From the NCBI GenBank assembly GCA_022393335.1, contig JAJEKB010020795.1, forward strand, positions 212,427 through 276,426: a stretch of DNA of 64,000 nt, in the 5' to 3' direction. Numbering within the stretch: the stretch's first letter is position 1; the number at the start of each line of letters is the position of its first letter. Below, piece after piece: positions 1 through 13,325 of the stretch. Source of the DNA: Macrotrachela quadricornifera. Lineage: Eukaryota > Rotifera > Eurotatoria > Philodinida > Philodinidae. The translations under genes and the position numbers were made by a program. The notes under the pieces are model-generated. The model was not told the origin of the DNA. It saw nothing but the letters and a program-made list of their open reading frames with translations, and did no database searches.

Positions 1-976
1 CGACGTCCCTCGACTTGCTCTTTCAAGTGGCGAAAGTCCGACCTCTCTAAGTTGAATCGTTGAAAAGTTATTCAACAAACAGTCATTAACACTATAAAAA
101 AAATCCGACATTAATTGGTAATAGTATTTGAAAATGTTCAACATCATGTTGTATAAGTGTTCTATGATAATTATGATCATCATTTAAATATTAATATGAT
201 TCATAAGGATAAAGTTTAATTTTATTTTCTTTAGTTTGATAATGAATTAAATCAGTTAAAACATTATTAAAATAAAGAAATAAAATGTTCAGATATTTGT
301 TCAATAATTTTATATAACATTTTAAATGTCGAATTGGATGTAAAGTATTATTATATGATTGAATATTAATTTGTTTATCATTTGAAATATAAAATTCAAT
401 TGAAATCTATTGATAGAAATTAGATTGAGTATAATCATTTAATAATTTTGATAATATAATCCATTAATATTACTATCAATTGTTTATTCATATCTTAAAT
501 ATATTCAAAAGCATTAACAATATTGATAAAATGATTTTTATCACTAAGAACTTTAGTTATTTAATTAACAAAATAAAATAAAGAATGAATGAACTAAATC
601 TAATATTTGTTGATTTGTTCTAAGATGAAAATCTTTTTTAATGATTGATAGATTTTCTAAAGGATAAACATATTCAATTAATGATTGTTTTACATTAGTT
701 GATACTAAATGATCTTATTGTCATACACTATCAACAGATGATATTTCCATCGAATCATCTCCTATTAAATCATAATTATTTAATTCATCTAAAACATAAT
801 CAATTCATTTTTGAGTAAATTATCACTGTTCTAAAACCTCATTTTTCCATCTATTTCTTATTGTTTTATCTTTAAATTTTTCAAATGATTTTGATTTATT
901 TCTAATAATTCCATTTAAATGCATCATTTTCAATTAGGTGAATGTTTTATGTTGACATTTATCATCATAATCACCT
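1..976 (-). pseudogene. DUF4246-family pseudogene, cut by the left window edge
   Basis: Read on the minus strand, this stretch still translates to the DUF4246 pattern: a tract ending in RNRWKNEVLEQ (about 870-830), then YVLDELNNYDL (about 800-765), then SVDSV, and PLENLSIIKKDFHLRTNQQI followed by LDLVH (about 690-600). The best-conserved block is interrupted by stops at 721-723 (TGA) and 715-717 (TAA), with more around 826-832 and throughout the distal part. A splice acceptor (CTATAG) at 977-978 fits the 5' end of this exon. DUF4246 proteins are known from fungi and from bdelloids; their function is not established. With this many stops the copy should be dead. The identification rests on motif order recalled from the family, without an alignment. 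Confidence 0.6.
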
Positions 977-3299
977 CTATAGAGAAAATGTAGAAACAAT
1001 TATAAATCAGGATTTTTATTGTTTAAATTGATTAATAAAAACAAAAAAATAAAATAATAACATTTTATTTAATTCTTGCAAAGTGTTCATTTTCCATCAA
1101 AAATCCATTTCCTCTCTATAATAGCCAATCTTGTTGAAATTTCCAGGAGATATATACTCGAATCTGGCGAGCTTATAATAAAAGTTTCAGTCTAAAATAG
1201 TAGCTTTTTGAGTAGTTATGAGAAGTATAACATTATCATATCAGTCTGATCTTAGAAATTGTTGACTTAATTCTTGTGAGAAATGATTAATGAGAATAAA
1301 TCTTGTGATAAGAATTGTCTTACTCAATACCTCGAAGTTTCATTTACAAAACAGAACATAATTATTTTGATATAGATTATTAATACTCTCAGATTTTTGA
1401 TCATATTATTCTACTCTGAGAATAAAAATGTCTGATATTGAATAAGATAATTCGTAAGATTGGAATTTTTATATCTCACTATATTAAGCTCTAAAATACA
1501 ATTTTCCATCTAATTATTTCATTCCAAAACTGATTTCATTCATTATACATTCTTTTTTGATATTTCTACTATACTAACGATATAATTTTCATGATATTTT
1601 CTAAATAATTTATTAAATATTGTTGAAATATGATTCTATTTAAAATAATAATTTATGTTATTTTCTTTTCGTTTGTTTGTGTGTTAGAAGTTCTCAAAAA
1701 GACTTTACAATAGATTTGAAGTAATCATATATTTATAATAATAGGATTATATTTATGATATTTGCAACATTTTTATACAACGAAATACGTCACAACTAAC
1801 AACTTATTATTACAAAATACTTGTTAACAATACCTAATAATAAACGAAATATTATTAATAATCAATTTTTAACATTTTCACATATTAACTTTAGCATGTG
1901 TTTAGTCTCTCGTATTGATAAAATAATCCATGAGTAAAATTTCTGCGAAAAAAACGCGTTTCCGAAACGCATTTTTGAAGAACTTCCAAAAAACCAAAAA
2001 AAAAATAAAAAATGATCATCCTCTTATCAGGAATCATCCTGACGATTCTATTTGTATCCTGTCTTGCGTTGACTCTTACGACGGTTAAATTATGCAAGAG
2101 GTGAGAGACAATTTCGATTAAGCTGAGAAGAGGATTCGAACATGAGAACAACTGATTTATAGTCATGCAAATATCCACTGCACTGATCTATCGAATACTT
2201 GAACCATCCATTCTATTCTTATTCCAAACATTAAGAATTGTCATACTGACTCACGCCAAGCGTTTTTCGATATTGTATCGAGATCAATGAAAACTTCTTA
2301 TTGGATCGTTGTTTTTAACTTAATATAACTATATCAATAGACAGAAGAAAATGATCTGTTTTATTAAATCTAACTCATATTGACAGTCAATTGCACTTAA
2401 TTGATTGTATATTTATCATTCATGAACTCCAGTAACGTCACTTATTTGCGAGAAAAAGTGAACTATTTGAATAGAATAGTTCGTATGAGAAATTGCGTCA
2501 GATACTATAACTTGCTGATGATTTAAAAAGTTCTTTTCCTCTATCATATATTAATGAAAACTTCATTAACATACAAACTACTTTATGAAAAGAACTATCC
2601 TTAAAATGACCAAAATCTTGACTCCAATACAGTCTTGGCTTAGCATTGCGATATATTCTTTTGCGAGAAAAACGCTACAAAATGCGTTTCTTTTGACAAA
2701 TAGCCTCACGAAACGCCTTTTGTGATGTTAATTATAGAAAAAGTTTGCAACACGCATGTTTTGACACAGCGTTTCACATCAGCTCTTGTATGAACATTGC
2801 GAAACTCGTCTGTCTTTCAAACTCAGATACCTATTACACATGAAATGCTGTTAAACGTGTTCCTGAAAGGATCGATTTCGTATCGTTTCGAAAACTAATG
2901 TTGCGAAACGTATTTCATTCCTGAAGTACTTCAGAACACGCTTAAAAAAGAGATACGTTTCGCGTCGTTACTAAAAATTCAGGTTGCGAAACGCATTTTT
3001 AAATTTCGAAACGTGTTTTGCAGTGCATTTCTTTTAAATTTTTAACTCATAGGAAACCAAAGTAGATTTTCGAATATGTTGATTAATATATAATTAAATT
3101 CTCAAGTTGATTGAACAGTAATATTTAAGATTATTGTCAACTTATTTGAAACTTACTAAAGTCCTGTCATTAATAAAAGATCGCATTATTGGAAGATATT
3201 CTAAATATTAATAATTTTATTAAATGAAAATCTATTTTATTGAACGAAATACACAATTTTACAATCGAAAGATATTTCAAATGAATAATGTAATATTGT
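977..3299. other. Gene-free stretch with GCGAAACGC-type repeat
   Basis: No coding gene is recognised. ORFs of up to about 95 codons occur but show no family motif or credible splice structure. The right part, about 2640-3060, and a short segment at 1930-1975 carry many copies of a GCGAAACGC/GCGTTTC word that stands out from the AT-rich background. Confidence 0.5.
2640..3060. repeat. Dispersed GCGAAACGC-motif repeat, copy 1
   Basis: The words GCGAAACGCATTT, CGAAACGTGTTTTGC and reverse forms recur many times in about 420 bp. The right end, GCAGTGCATTTCTTTTAAAT followed by TTTTAACTCATAGG (about 3020-3055), is almost repeated at 49010-49042. Shorter related words lie at 1935-1975 and 38360-38450. 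This suggests an old dispersed element. No terminal inverted repeat was found. Confidence 0.55.
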
Positions 3300-6200
3300 T
3301 TATTTAGGAAAATCATGTGCTTCCAATACGAGATAGTAAATACCAGCACGATTGTTGAAAGGTGCAGATGATACCAATCTAGCATACAAACTCGAGTGAC
3401 TTTTGTTTATTTCACCTGCTGTTCCATTACCAAATTGATACCAATTACTGTAGAATTGAGCATTAGCAACTTGACCCGCTCCAATAGTATGCAAACGAAA
3501 TATCACCGAATTACTACCTGAAACAATAATAAAAGCTCAAAAATGAAAGAAGAGAAACATAATATCTCGTAAGAAAATATTTAGGAAAGGTCTTTATCGC
3601 TATATTTACTATTGATTCTCTTACTTTTTGCAAGAACTTTTCTAGTTTTCTATTCTTCTTCCTTTCTCAATATATTAAACTTTCTGTATTATATTTGTCT
3701 ATTTTTTCTGCACCCTTACTATTTTCTCTCTCCTATAGAAAAAAATTTATGTATTTTAAGAATATAATATTTCTTTCCGTTTTTCTAGTATTTAACTCAA
3801 TCTTTTTCTATTAGACTTATGAACAATACATGGTACTACATAATAATCATTCAAACACTTTACTACTTCTACTTTTAAGATTTTTCATCTTTCCAGATCT
3901 TAAATTTCGACTTTTGCAGCTTTACTTACCCCAAAAAGCAATTTTGACCTCCAAATAAGAGCTGGCAACTGTATATTCATCATAGTAAATCGCTCTTAAT
4001 CGAAATTTTCGGATATGACCCGGGAGTGGATCAGGAAATGTGTATCCAAAAGGTCCAAGAAGAGCATTATTCATCAACAGTTTCCATTCATGTTGATCTC
4101 GTTCGAATGATACCATTCCAAGTGAAGACGGAATAGGATAAATAAGACGACTATCAACAAGTGTTGTGCCAATACGTTGATCTATAAAGAAAAAAAAAAC
4201 AATCGAAATTTTAGTTTTAATTAGAACTTTTATTTGAAAGCGACTGTAGTCCGATCAGAGAAATGAAAAGTATTTTTTCTATGTTAATCTTGCGAGATTG
4301 GAAACATCCCAATACTGATTTACTGATGTCGTTTGATTGTATCTTTCGACAACTTTAATATTTATGAACTGTACGATAGCTTAAGCTTCTGAATTCTTGT
4401 GCTACTTCAAAGAAAATGAATTTTCATTTCAAAGTTTTTCGCTGAATTTTGAATGACATTGACTTGAAAGAATGGAAAAATGACGAAACAAGTTTCAATG
4501 AAAGAAGAAATATGGATAATATTAAAATAATAAAAATTCAAAATTTTGTTAGAGGGCATTGCTCTAGCAACCAAAAACTAGGGAGAAAACGTCTTTAGTC
4601 CATTTTGTTTTGTAGACGTTTGACAAAGGACAACTTAAATAGTGCTAAAAACTCTGAAAAACAAAAGTCAGATACATGTAACTATTCAATATTGACTTTA
4701 TATCATGAAAAATTGGTAAAAAATAAGTTCTCAATTGAAGTAATTTTTATTGACGAATGTAAATTAAAATAGTATTCGCACGCAACTCTTTCTACCTTGA
4801 AATATATGAAAAATTAGATATATAAATAAAAGCATACACCGAGGAAATAAAATTCCAATGCAAATTTTTCATTCATATTGATATCTGTACTATGTATGAT
4901 TGCAACTATTGTGTCCATTATAACCATTACGGCAATTATGACTATTATAGGTATTTCAACTATTATGACCATTACGCCTACGATGTTGACCGGTAAAGAA
5001 ATTCAAAAAAAACTAAGAGTAATTTGATGATTTGAGAGAGAAAAAAACGAGCTATACAATGGTGTTTTGAAGAAAATTCTCTAATAAAGAAAAACAAAAC
5101 ATGTCAACTTACTATTTGTCTGTTCATTCTTTGTCGGTATTTCTATTGGTTTACTAAGATTATTCATTAGTTCTATTGGTTTGCTAAGATCACTGATTGT
5201 ACTAAGTCCGATTGCAGTTATAGATTGCACTTTGAATACAAATGTCATGTTTGGTGTGAGATTTGAAATAATTATCTTTTTTTCAGCAGTATTTGTATAA
5301 ACTTCAATCCATTTTTCTTCTTTTTCATTTTCTTTTTTATCATCTAATATTTCACCACTAAATTTCCGATACATTATTTTGTATTTTTCTACTTTTTCCG
5401 TTCCATTAGCTGCATCTGTCCATTCTAACATTACACTATTATTTATAAAAATAGTTGGATATGGTACACCTGGTTTACTTGGCATAAGAAATCCTTCTTT
5501 TTCTAATCCATTATTATATAGAATAAGTTCAGCACCTTTATTAATATCATCAAATGAATATTCTTCATTAACAATAAATTTTATTTTTCCATTTTTAGCA
5601 TTGTTTCCTTTAGAAAATTCTATAAATTGTTGTACATTTTTTCGAACTTTTACCAGAATATGTTTGTCTTCAAACCATTCTTTGCCTTTTTGACGACTAT
5701 TCGTCGACTTAAAATTGTTTTTATCATATCGATAATTGTACATATCAATGAGTTGTGGATGATTTTGTTCAGCAAAACGAAATGAAAGACAGAAAATATA
5801 TGGATATCTAAGATCACCAATGAATTCATATAATGATGATGATTTAATCGTAATATTTAATGTTTTATCTTCGTCAATACTTTTGATCAATGTTGTGATT
5901 AATTCAATTTCTCGCCGTTTTCCTTCGAGCCATGATTCTAATTTTTGCTTATTAAACGGTGATAAATCAACTTGTTTCAATAGATTAAATAAAATAAATT
6001 CTTCAGTATTATTATATCCACGTATTTTTGGTAAATACAATGCAATATTTTCTTTTAAATCACGTTGAATTTCTGATAATCGTGCAATGAAGTCTATTAA
6101 ATGTTTTTTCATATAATTAAAATATGTAAATATATCATTTTGTAATAAATCTGATGCTTTTATTTCTAAAGAATGTAAATTTTCAATCATCGATATTGAG

Positions 6201-7072
6201 TAATCAATTAGTTGTGATGAAATCTCTCGAACATATCGCATCGCTTTATTATCCAATAAATTTAATGGATAGAGCCATACCCTTTTTGGCACGACTTTTT
6301 CATAGTTTTTACCTAACAATGATGGTAATTTATGATATAGTTCAACAGCTGCAGTAAACGTATTCGGATTTTCATGCAATATAAGATCACCATGAAATGT
6401 ACAATGCAAATGATTATCAAAATTCTTTTCTTCGTCGGTTAAATTTAATTTCGCTTCTCCATCCATTTTAAATATTGGTTTATCAAATATCGCTCTTAAT
6501 GAACCACTAATTTCTTTTTTAGATTCACCATATGATATTGTACGATCAAATACAAAAAATGCTTCAGCACCATAAAGTACACCAGTAACAACATGTGTTG
6601 CAGATTTGACATCTTCTAAATCTGGATAATTTAATTTACCTTTACCAAGATGTTCCATTGTTAATTGTTCAAAACGTGTTGTAGTAGAATATTTTAATGT
6701 CACACGAACTTCATGATTAGTTGCTTGATAATGCTCAGCATATTTTGCAGAACCTGAAACAGTGATTAGACCACTAAGTAAACTTAATTTTAAACCAGCT
6801 TCAACTCCTAAAGCATGTGCTTTTGTCTGTAACGAATCTTCAGTGAATACTTCAAAACCAGTATACGGTTGTGCAAATGTATTTGTATTATTAGCCAAGA
6901 TTTTTGGATCCCATAGAGTAACACCAGGTATTATTGCATCACTACGAACATCATAGAGCATACCCAAATGAAATACACGTCCCAATGTAGCCATTTCCAT
7001 TATTTGTTGTTGGGCCATTATATTCAATGGCCCGTAATTAATAAATAAAAATATTAACCGTAAAATAAACAT
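3300..7072 (-). CDS. Stonustoxin/MACPF-like protein with FN3 domain (three exons)
   Basis: Exons read on the minus strand: 7072-5113, 4181-3930 and 3517-3300, about 809 aa. Both introns have GT...AG ends and phase 1, so the frame runs to a TAA at 3302-3300. The N-terminus has the family signature TLGRVFHLGMLYDVRSD, followed by a MACPF/CDC-like region (to about 270), a helical FAT-like region (about 270-400), a thioredoxin-like region (about 410-540) and an FN3 domain (about 545-640). The last two exons encode a module of about 155 aa, probably beta-rich, that I do not recognise. Fish stonustoxins end in PRYSPRY, which is absent here. Related non-venom proteins are widespread in animals, so a pore-forming or immune-type role is inference. 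Start: Met1 at 7072 opens a short hydrophobic leader; Met19 at 7018 sits just before the conserved block and could be the true start. The first intron (929 nt) is unusually long. No break is seen. Confidence 0.85.
4890..4995. repeat. Low-complexity ATTATGACCATTACG repeat in an intron
   Basis: Imperfect copies of a word of about 15 bp (ATTATAACCATTACG, ATTATGACCATTACG, ATTATGACTATTATAG) recur inside the first intron of the stonustoxin-like gene. Both strands can be read for 35-44 codons, but the translations are repetitive and hydrophobic, so I treat it as simple repeat. Confidence 0.4.
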
Positions 7073-10000
7073 TCAAGTTTTCTTTATCTTTTTCTTGTGC
7101 AACTAAAATAATAAAAACAAAAAAATTCAATTATATAATATAATATAATATACAAAAATACACATAGATCAGTGCTGAGAAATCATAGAAAATTTTAGAA
7201 CTCTGTTTTTCTTTCAAGAGTCTATCACTATTGCTCTATCACTCATTTCATAGAAATCTAGAAATACATTTCATCAAATATGTATAAGAGAAGGTTAGAA
7301 GGGTTCAATATGACACTATGCAGATGAGTTCATCACTTTGATTTACTTAATTCCATTCACAGTTTTTCATATCGTCTTCTCATTAATGAATGCCTGATCT
7401 TTTTCAGCGCATGAATATTAGTTTCTAGTCTTTTATAAAAAATACTCGAATCTCTCTTATCTTCACAAAAATTCTAGAGAACACAGAATGCATGTCAACA
7501 ATCGTGATCGTGTCCTTCTACTTCTTCATAAATCATTAACAAACTAAATTAATAATGAGGATAAGCATAAGAACAATAAAAGTCATAAATCAACTAGCTT
7601 AGATTTAAAATCTCTAATACTAACATGAACCAAAGAGATGTACGTAATCACCCCAACATAAATCATAAAAAAAAGTGTCGTGCAAAAATAAATACAACCC
7701 TCACCCTCAAGATAATTCCTGAAGTGAATCGCCAAATTTAAAAGATATATTCTCCAACATTACTTTTATACTAGTGACATTTCATATCTGACTATCTTGA
7801 TAATTCAACAAGTCATTTTATGCCTAACAATCAAAGCAAAGTTCACGAAAATTCTTTTCACAAATTATCTTTATGTGAAAATACTAACTGTATCAACATT
7901 CAAACTCTGCCATACCCTGATCTTCCTCATCTTAATACATCATGTTACTAGAATTATCTTCGTCTCTAATTTGTGAAATAATACAGAACATCTTTGTCTT
8001 TCTCGATTACTTTCTCCTTTCAATTGCTAAACTTCTTTTTTGTTTTCTTCTGTCCATGTAATTACTCTAGTGTATTCTTCTAGAGCATTTTTTTCCATAA
8101 AAAACCAACTTCTTTTTTCTTTATCAAGGATCATTTTGTCAAGTTCCGTTGACTTTTCAACCGATTTTTGTCCGACTTCTTCATATTTTTATTCGAAAAC
8201 GATACAAAAATCATCTTTTCACATACAATTTCTCCCAACGCTAGGCTGGAATCGAGTCCAAACGTTCCTTTCACGCACTACGGCACCTCAAACTCTTGCA
8301 AGATGTAATTGAAAGTTTGGAATCTCTCATTTTAAGGAATATCAGTCGTAACTTATTTCGATTGACTCTTAACGAACTCTTGTACATTAAGTTTTCTAAA
8401 ACCATGTGAAAGTATGCTTCACCACAAATGACATTAAGATCGTTTACCACTACTAAATTTCTGATAGTTTTTTATTATGATCAAGTCAATACAAAGTCTG
8501 ATAATATTTCAAAGGATTGTTTTGGACTAGCTCTTACACAGCTTTTCGAATCACGTCCATACTTCTCCATAAAAGTAACGAAAACAGATTGTGGCTATTT
8601 TTCTGTTGGAGTACCAGTGTAAGTCAAAAAAACAGCCGAGAAATATTCTAAAATAAATCTTTAAACTATCAGTTAAATTCTCTGTTGACTTAATTTTAAA
8701 AGAAAAAAACTAAAAAATATTTTTGGATAGAAATTGATGATAGTACCACTTATACTTTATTATCTCATGCCAAATGTTTATACTCCTATATAAAAATCTA
8801 CAGAAGTTGCTCTCAAATCTCGAGAGAATAAGTTTATACAATACTCATATATTTATTAAAATATAAAAAGCTATATTTATAATTATTTTTATTACTTGGT
8901 ACAACTCTACTATTAATTATATTCCATAAATAGAGAACAAATACATCGAAAAAAAATTTCTTAAAATAATTTTGTGGACAGATTCTATTTTAGAAAATGA
9001 ATCAAAACAAAAAGGACAAAATAGTTCATGAAATTGCTTACAGAACATATGTGAGGAAAACATCACATGACTATCGATTGCTAAATCCTCTGTGTTACTC
9101 TTTCTCTTTAATAAACAATTATCATTCATCATCCATCCAAATCTTATGTACTATGATAAATTCTTCGGTGGTAGAGAGACAATTCCTCGATCAACAGATC
9201 AATTCGTATATGATACCTCTTATAACTGACAACTCCTACGCATTCAATATCTTCTGAAGCTCATATTTTTGGTAATGTTAGAAACTGTGATCGAACGGTT
9301 TTATCGGATTCGACATCATTTTTCTTTTTTCCAATTTCAAGAACCCTTTTTCTCACGTTGTTTTCAAATTATTTCAATTATATCTTTCCAATATTTTAAT
9401 AATAGTCTTTTTGCTTTCATAAAACTGAACTCTTAGTTATTCGCTAATTGAATTGACTGATTAGTATTACTTTGTATTTTGAATTTTCAAAACACTTTTA
9501 AATCTGAGTCTATGGAAGAAAACTGTGTTCACATTATTCAAGGATTAGATACCTGACTATGACATCAACATGCAAAGAATACAGATCTATAAGTAGTGAA
9601 ACTAGCTCCTAATCATATTTCGTCTACTATGTACTAAGATGATTACATGTTGCTACTGTTAGTATGTCTCTACCTAATCATAAATGAATAGCAATTATAA
9701 TCATGATGGTCACTATGTGAAAACGTAATTCAATAGATGCTACGTACTGTCCGACTATGACTCGACGTAGCTCTAATGAGTATTGAAATGCTATTGAATT
9801 ATGTCGAAGATGAATGGAATCTTCACAAAAAGTGGTGCTTCGAAGTAATAAGAAAAGAGAAATGAACACAAGAGAGATATGCCAGCTTGGTACAGCGTCA
9901 GAAACTCTTTGTAAATTATAGAAATTCGATTCATCTCGTTTCTATACACAGAATCAGCAACAAAAAAAAAATTATTCCTTCGTCTAATATTTTATTTCTC

Positions 10001-13000
10001 AACAATAAATGTTTTCATATTAATATCCGCTGTTATATCAACCATAGTGATGCCTTTTCATTGATTGTGAGAACTTTTTGAAATAAATTCTTCTCAAAAT
10101 GTTTATGAATAAAAACTATAGAAAACTAAAGAAATTTTCTTTAAAATCGATGATCATTTTAATATGCACGATTGATATTCTGTGAAAATATTTATACAAA
10201 TAGATACATATGTGTATTTGGAAAAACTAACAAACATATACAAGTACATCTTTTTTCTTTATTTAATATGAACAATTACATTTATATAATATTCATAATT
10301 TTGATCTTTCAAATCTTTTCGTATGAAGTTTCTACCTTTCTATAATATAGAAAAGTTAAAATAATTCATGTTAATAACAGTTTCATATTGTCAAAATTCT
10401 ATGTATTTAAAACATGAAGTTCTGTATTTGAAAACTATTTATGAACCCTTCGAGACAAAAATCAAGTTTCATACATTTGAATAATGCAAGAAAATAAATG
10501 GTATTTCGAAGAGAAAAAAATAATGTTTTTTTACTCATTTATTGATTTAAATTGGATAAAAAGTTAACAAATCATTTCTTTCTCCCTTGATTCAAAATAT
10601 CGTCTTTTTTTCTAAATGAGACAATGCAAAATCTGTACAATACCTTTTTTTCGTAGAGAAAAGTTAAAAATATCTCTTCGTAGAAAACAAGTCGCCGCCG
10701 ATGATTTGTTTTTTTTCTGACATTTATTTTTATTGTCGAGATAGATATATATAGGGTGACAGAGCCGTCGGTTGTTGTAATATGTTATACATGACCTTTT
10801 AATAATAAATGACCGTTACACTTTTCTCTCTCTCTCAATATATTATCATCATTAATGTTGACCTTGACAGTGTATGCTTCTCTTTTTCCTCTCATATAGA
10901 GACATATTGGACGAACCGATATGCATTTTGAATCTCTCTCTTTTTTTAAATCTGTTTTCTTATTTTATAAGGTAGAAAAAAATTTTCTTTACAAAGCATC
11001 ATTGAGGAAACATATTTCGTGAACTCTGTTTTCAGATTTTAAAAGTTTTGTCGAAACTAAACTACATGAGTTTTCCTGAGTCCTAAAATATTATCGATTT
11101 GCTTAATTTGGGATGAATGAAGAATAATTGATCATCATACTGTGGCCAATCAATAAGCGTAGTCATTTTTGTGTTTAACAATAAAATTAAACTTTCTCAT
11201 CCATTTTCACTCTGATTTTAATCTTTTTCATTCATCAAATTGTTATAAGTTAGTGACTTCTTCATAAACGTATACTAATTTCATCTACTAGGTGTTATGA
11301 ACTGCATCTAATTCAAATGCAGTCATAAGGAGTTTTCCTTTTCGATCTATATGATTATACATATTGTGTATATGGTTTTGAGAAAGTTCTCAGAAAAAAC
11401 ATTCCACGAACGTAGTTTTTGTTAAAATTTTGAAGAAGTTTTCGCTTCGCTAATCAAGTTTTTCCATAATCTTTCAATTGTATTACTATCTTTGATTTCT
11501 GAAATTTTATATGATAAACAATATAAAAGTCTTTGGAAAAATGTCAGATACTGTTAAACAATATAGCCGACTTCTGAACAAACTCAATTCTTTTGTTGTT
11601 AAAAAGAGCAATTTCTGAGCTACAAATTTTGTATTAGACATATTTCTCGAGAATGAATCTGAGAAGGAAGAAAAGCCAAAAAGCAAATATCTTTAAGAAA
11701 ATTTTTGCAACTACATCATCAAATAACATCATTTTCTGTCTTGTTTTTATTTTTTCATATATTAGAAGAGAAATGAGAAAGCACGTTCTATTATGTTTTT
11801 TGTAACACAAAAAGTTCTCTTTCTAATGATGTTTTGGAAGTTATATTTGTTCCCAGCTGTTATATCTGTAAACAGCATTTTTTGTAAGACATCGAGTAAT
11901 TTGATCTTTTTCACTATTTGAACATTTTACAATGATAAAAAAAAGATTTTTTTGAATTATTTTTTTCACTGAAAATTCGGCGATTAGATATATTTCGGTC
12001 AAATAACGAAAAAACAATTCAGTTCATGTTTAATTTCTGGAAATGATGGCTGATATTTTTTCTAAACTGATAGTTCTTGTGAAAGGATCAATTTGACAAA
12101 AATTTTGTCTTTTAAACTCTATTGATTGAAGAGTCAAGAATGGTTGACAGAATTTTTGATGCGCTACAGGCTGATCTATTTCGATTTCAAGTTCGAGCCA
12201 TGCACCCTCAAAATAATTAAGAAATATAGACTTCAAAATTGCAAAAATATTGCAGAAACTTTTTAAAAATATTTGATTTTTGGATTTTCCTCCTTGTAAG
12301 ATTTGTTTTGGAAAATATTCCGATACAAAATGCATAGTTCAGACATTACTCTTTTTCTAACAAGAAAAAAGTTTGAATGGTTCAAAATTCGACAATATGG
12401 TGTCATAAGATCTCACATTTTTTCAAAGTTTTATTGGACTTCTTATTATTTTCATTTGTGAAGTGACATTAAGCAAGAGAAAGACTTGTTTTTTGTTCAA
12501 ATTAATGATCATCTTTCAAAGGAAAAGGTTGGAGTGTAGTCTTCGTTGCCGGTACAATATAAAAAAGAAGGTGTCATTTCTGTTTTCATTCTAGATACCG
12601 AGTTCCCGTTTAATTCATTTTTAGATATCTCCAATCAATCTTTGAAATGGTGTTCTGCAGCTACCAATACGTAATTGCCAGGTCTAATTTGACTATTGTG
12701 TTGTCACAAAGGCGAAGATTCCAATCAAACAAACAACTTTTGCTGCGTACTATTTTGTAGAAAAGTTGGCTGGAGTAAAAAGAACGGAAAACTCATGTTT
12801 GCATCCGCAATAAAAAAAAATTGACTCCTTCCATCATGTTTGAACATCAGGTACACAATTACTTATGAATCTTGTGTACAATAGAAGGAAGTGTCTGATG
12901 ACGTTGACTCTTGCACGTTTTTTTCTACTAACGGAGATCCATTTACTCTCGACTAAAAATGTTTGTACACCCCTTCCCCCCCTCAAAGTTTAGAGGTTCG

Positions 13001-13325
13001 CGCCACCACTGCCCTATATATAGCGTTATGTTGTTGTATGGAGTGTGTATTCGTCGAATCATACATTTTCATATACAGTTGGAGATTTCCATCTCAGACA
13101 ATTATTCCAAACTTAAAATAATTTATCTTTTTATGATAAAGAAGAACACCAATATTTGTGGAAAATTTACCGTAGTTGATTTAAATACAATACTGAAGAA
13201 AATTATTTGAACGATTTTGTTTTACATGTAACTATCTTATATAGTAAAATTTTGAGGCGAGACCCGAATCAAAATTTCAGCCATTGTCTATACTATATCA
13301 ACAGAAAATTTCATTCATAAATATT
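7073..13325. other. Long gene-free AT-rich stretch
   Basis: About 6.2 kb with no ORF above roughly 100 codons that has a family motif, no convincing exon chain, no tRNA and no large inverted repeat. The longest ORFs (8040-8312, 8428-8622, 12030-12335) are within chance expectation for this base composition. Pyrimidine tracts and poly-A/T runs are common. Confidence 0.5.
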
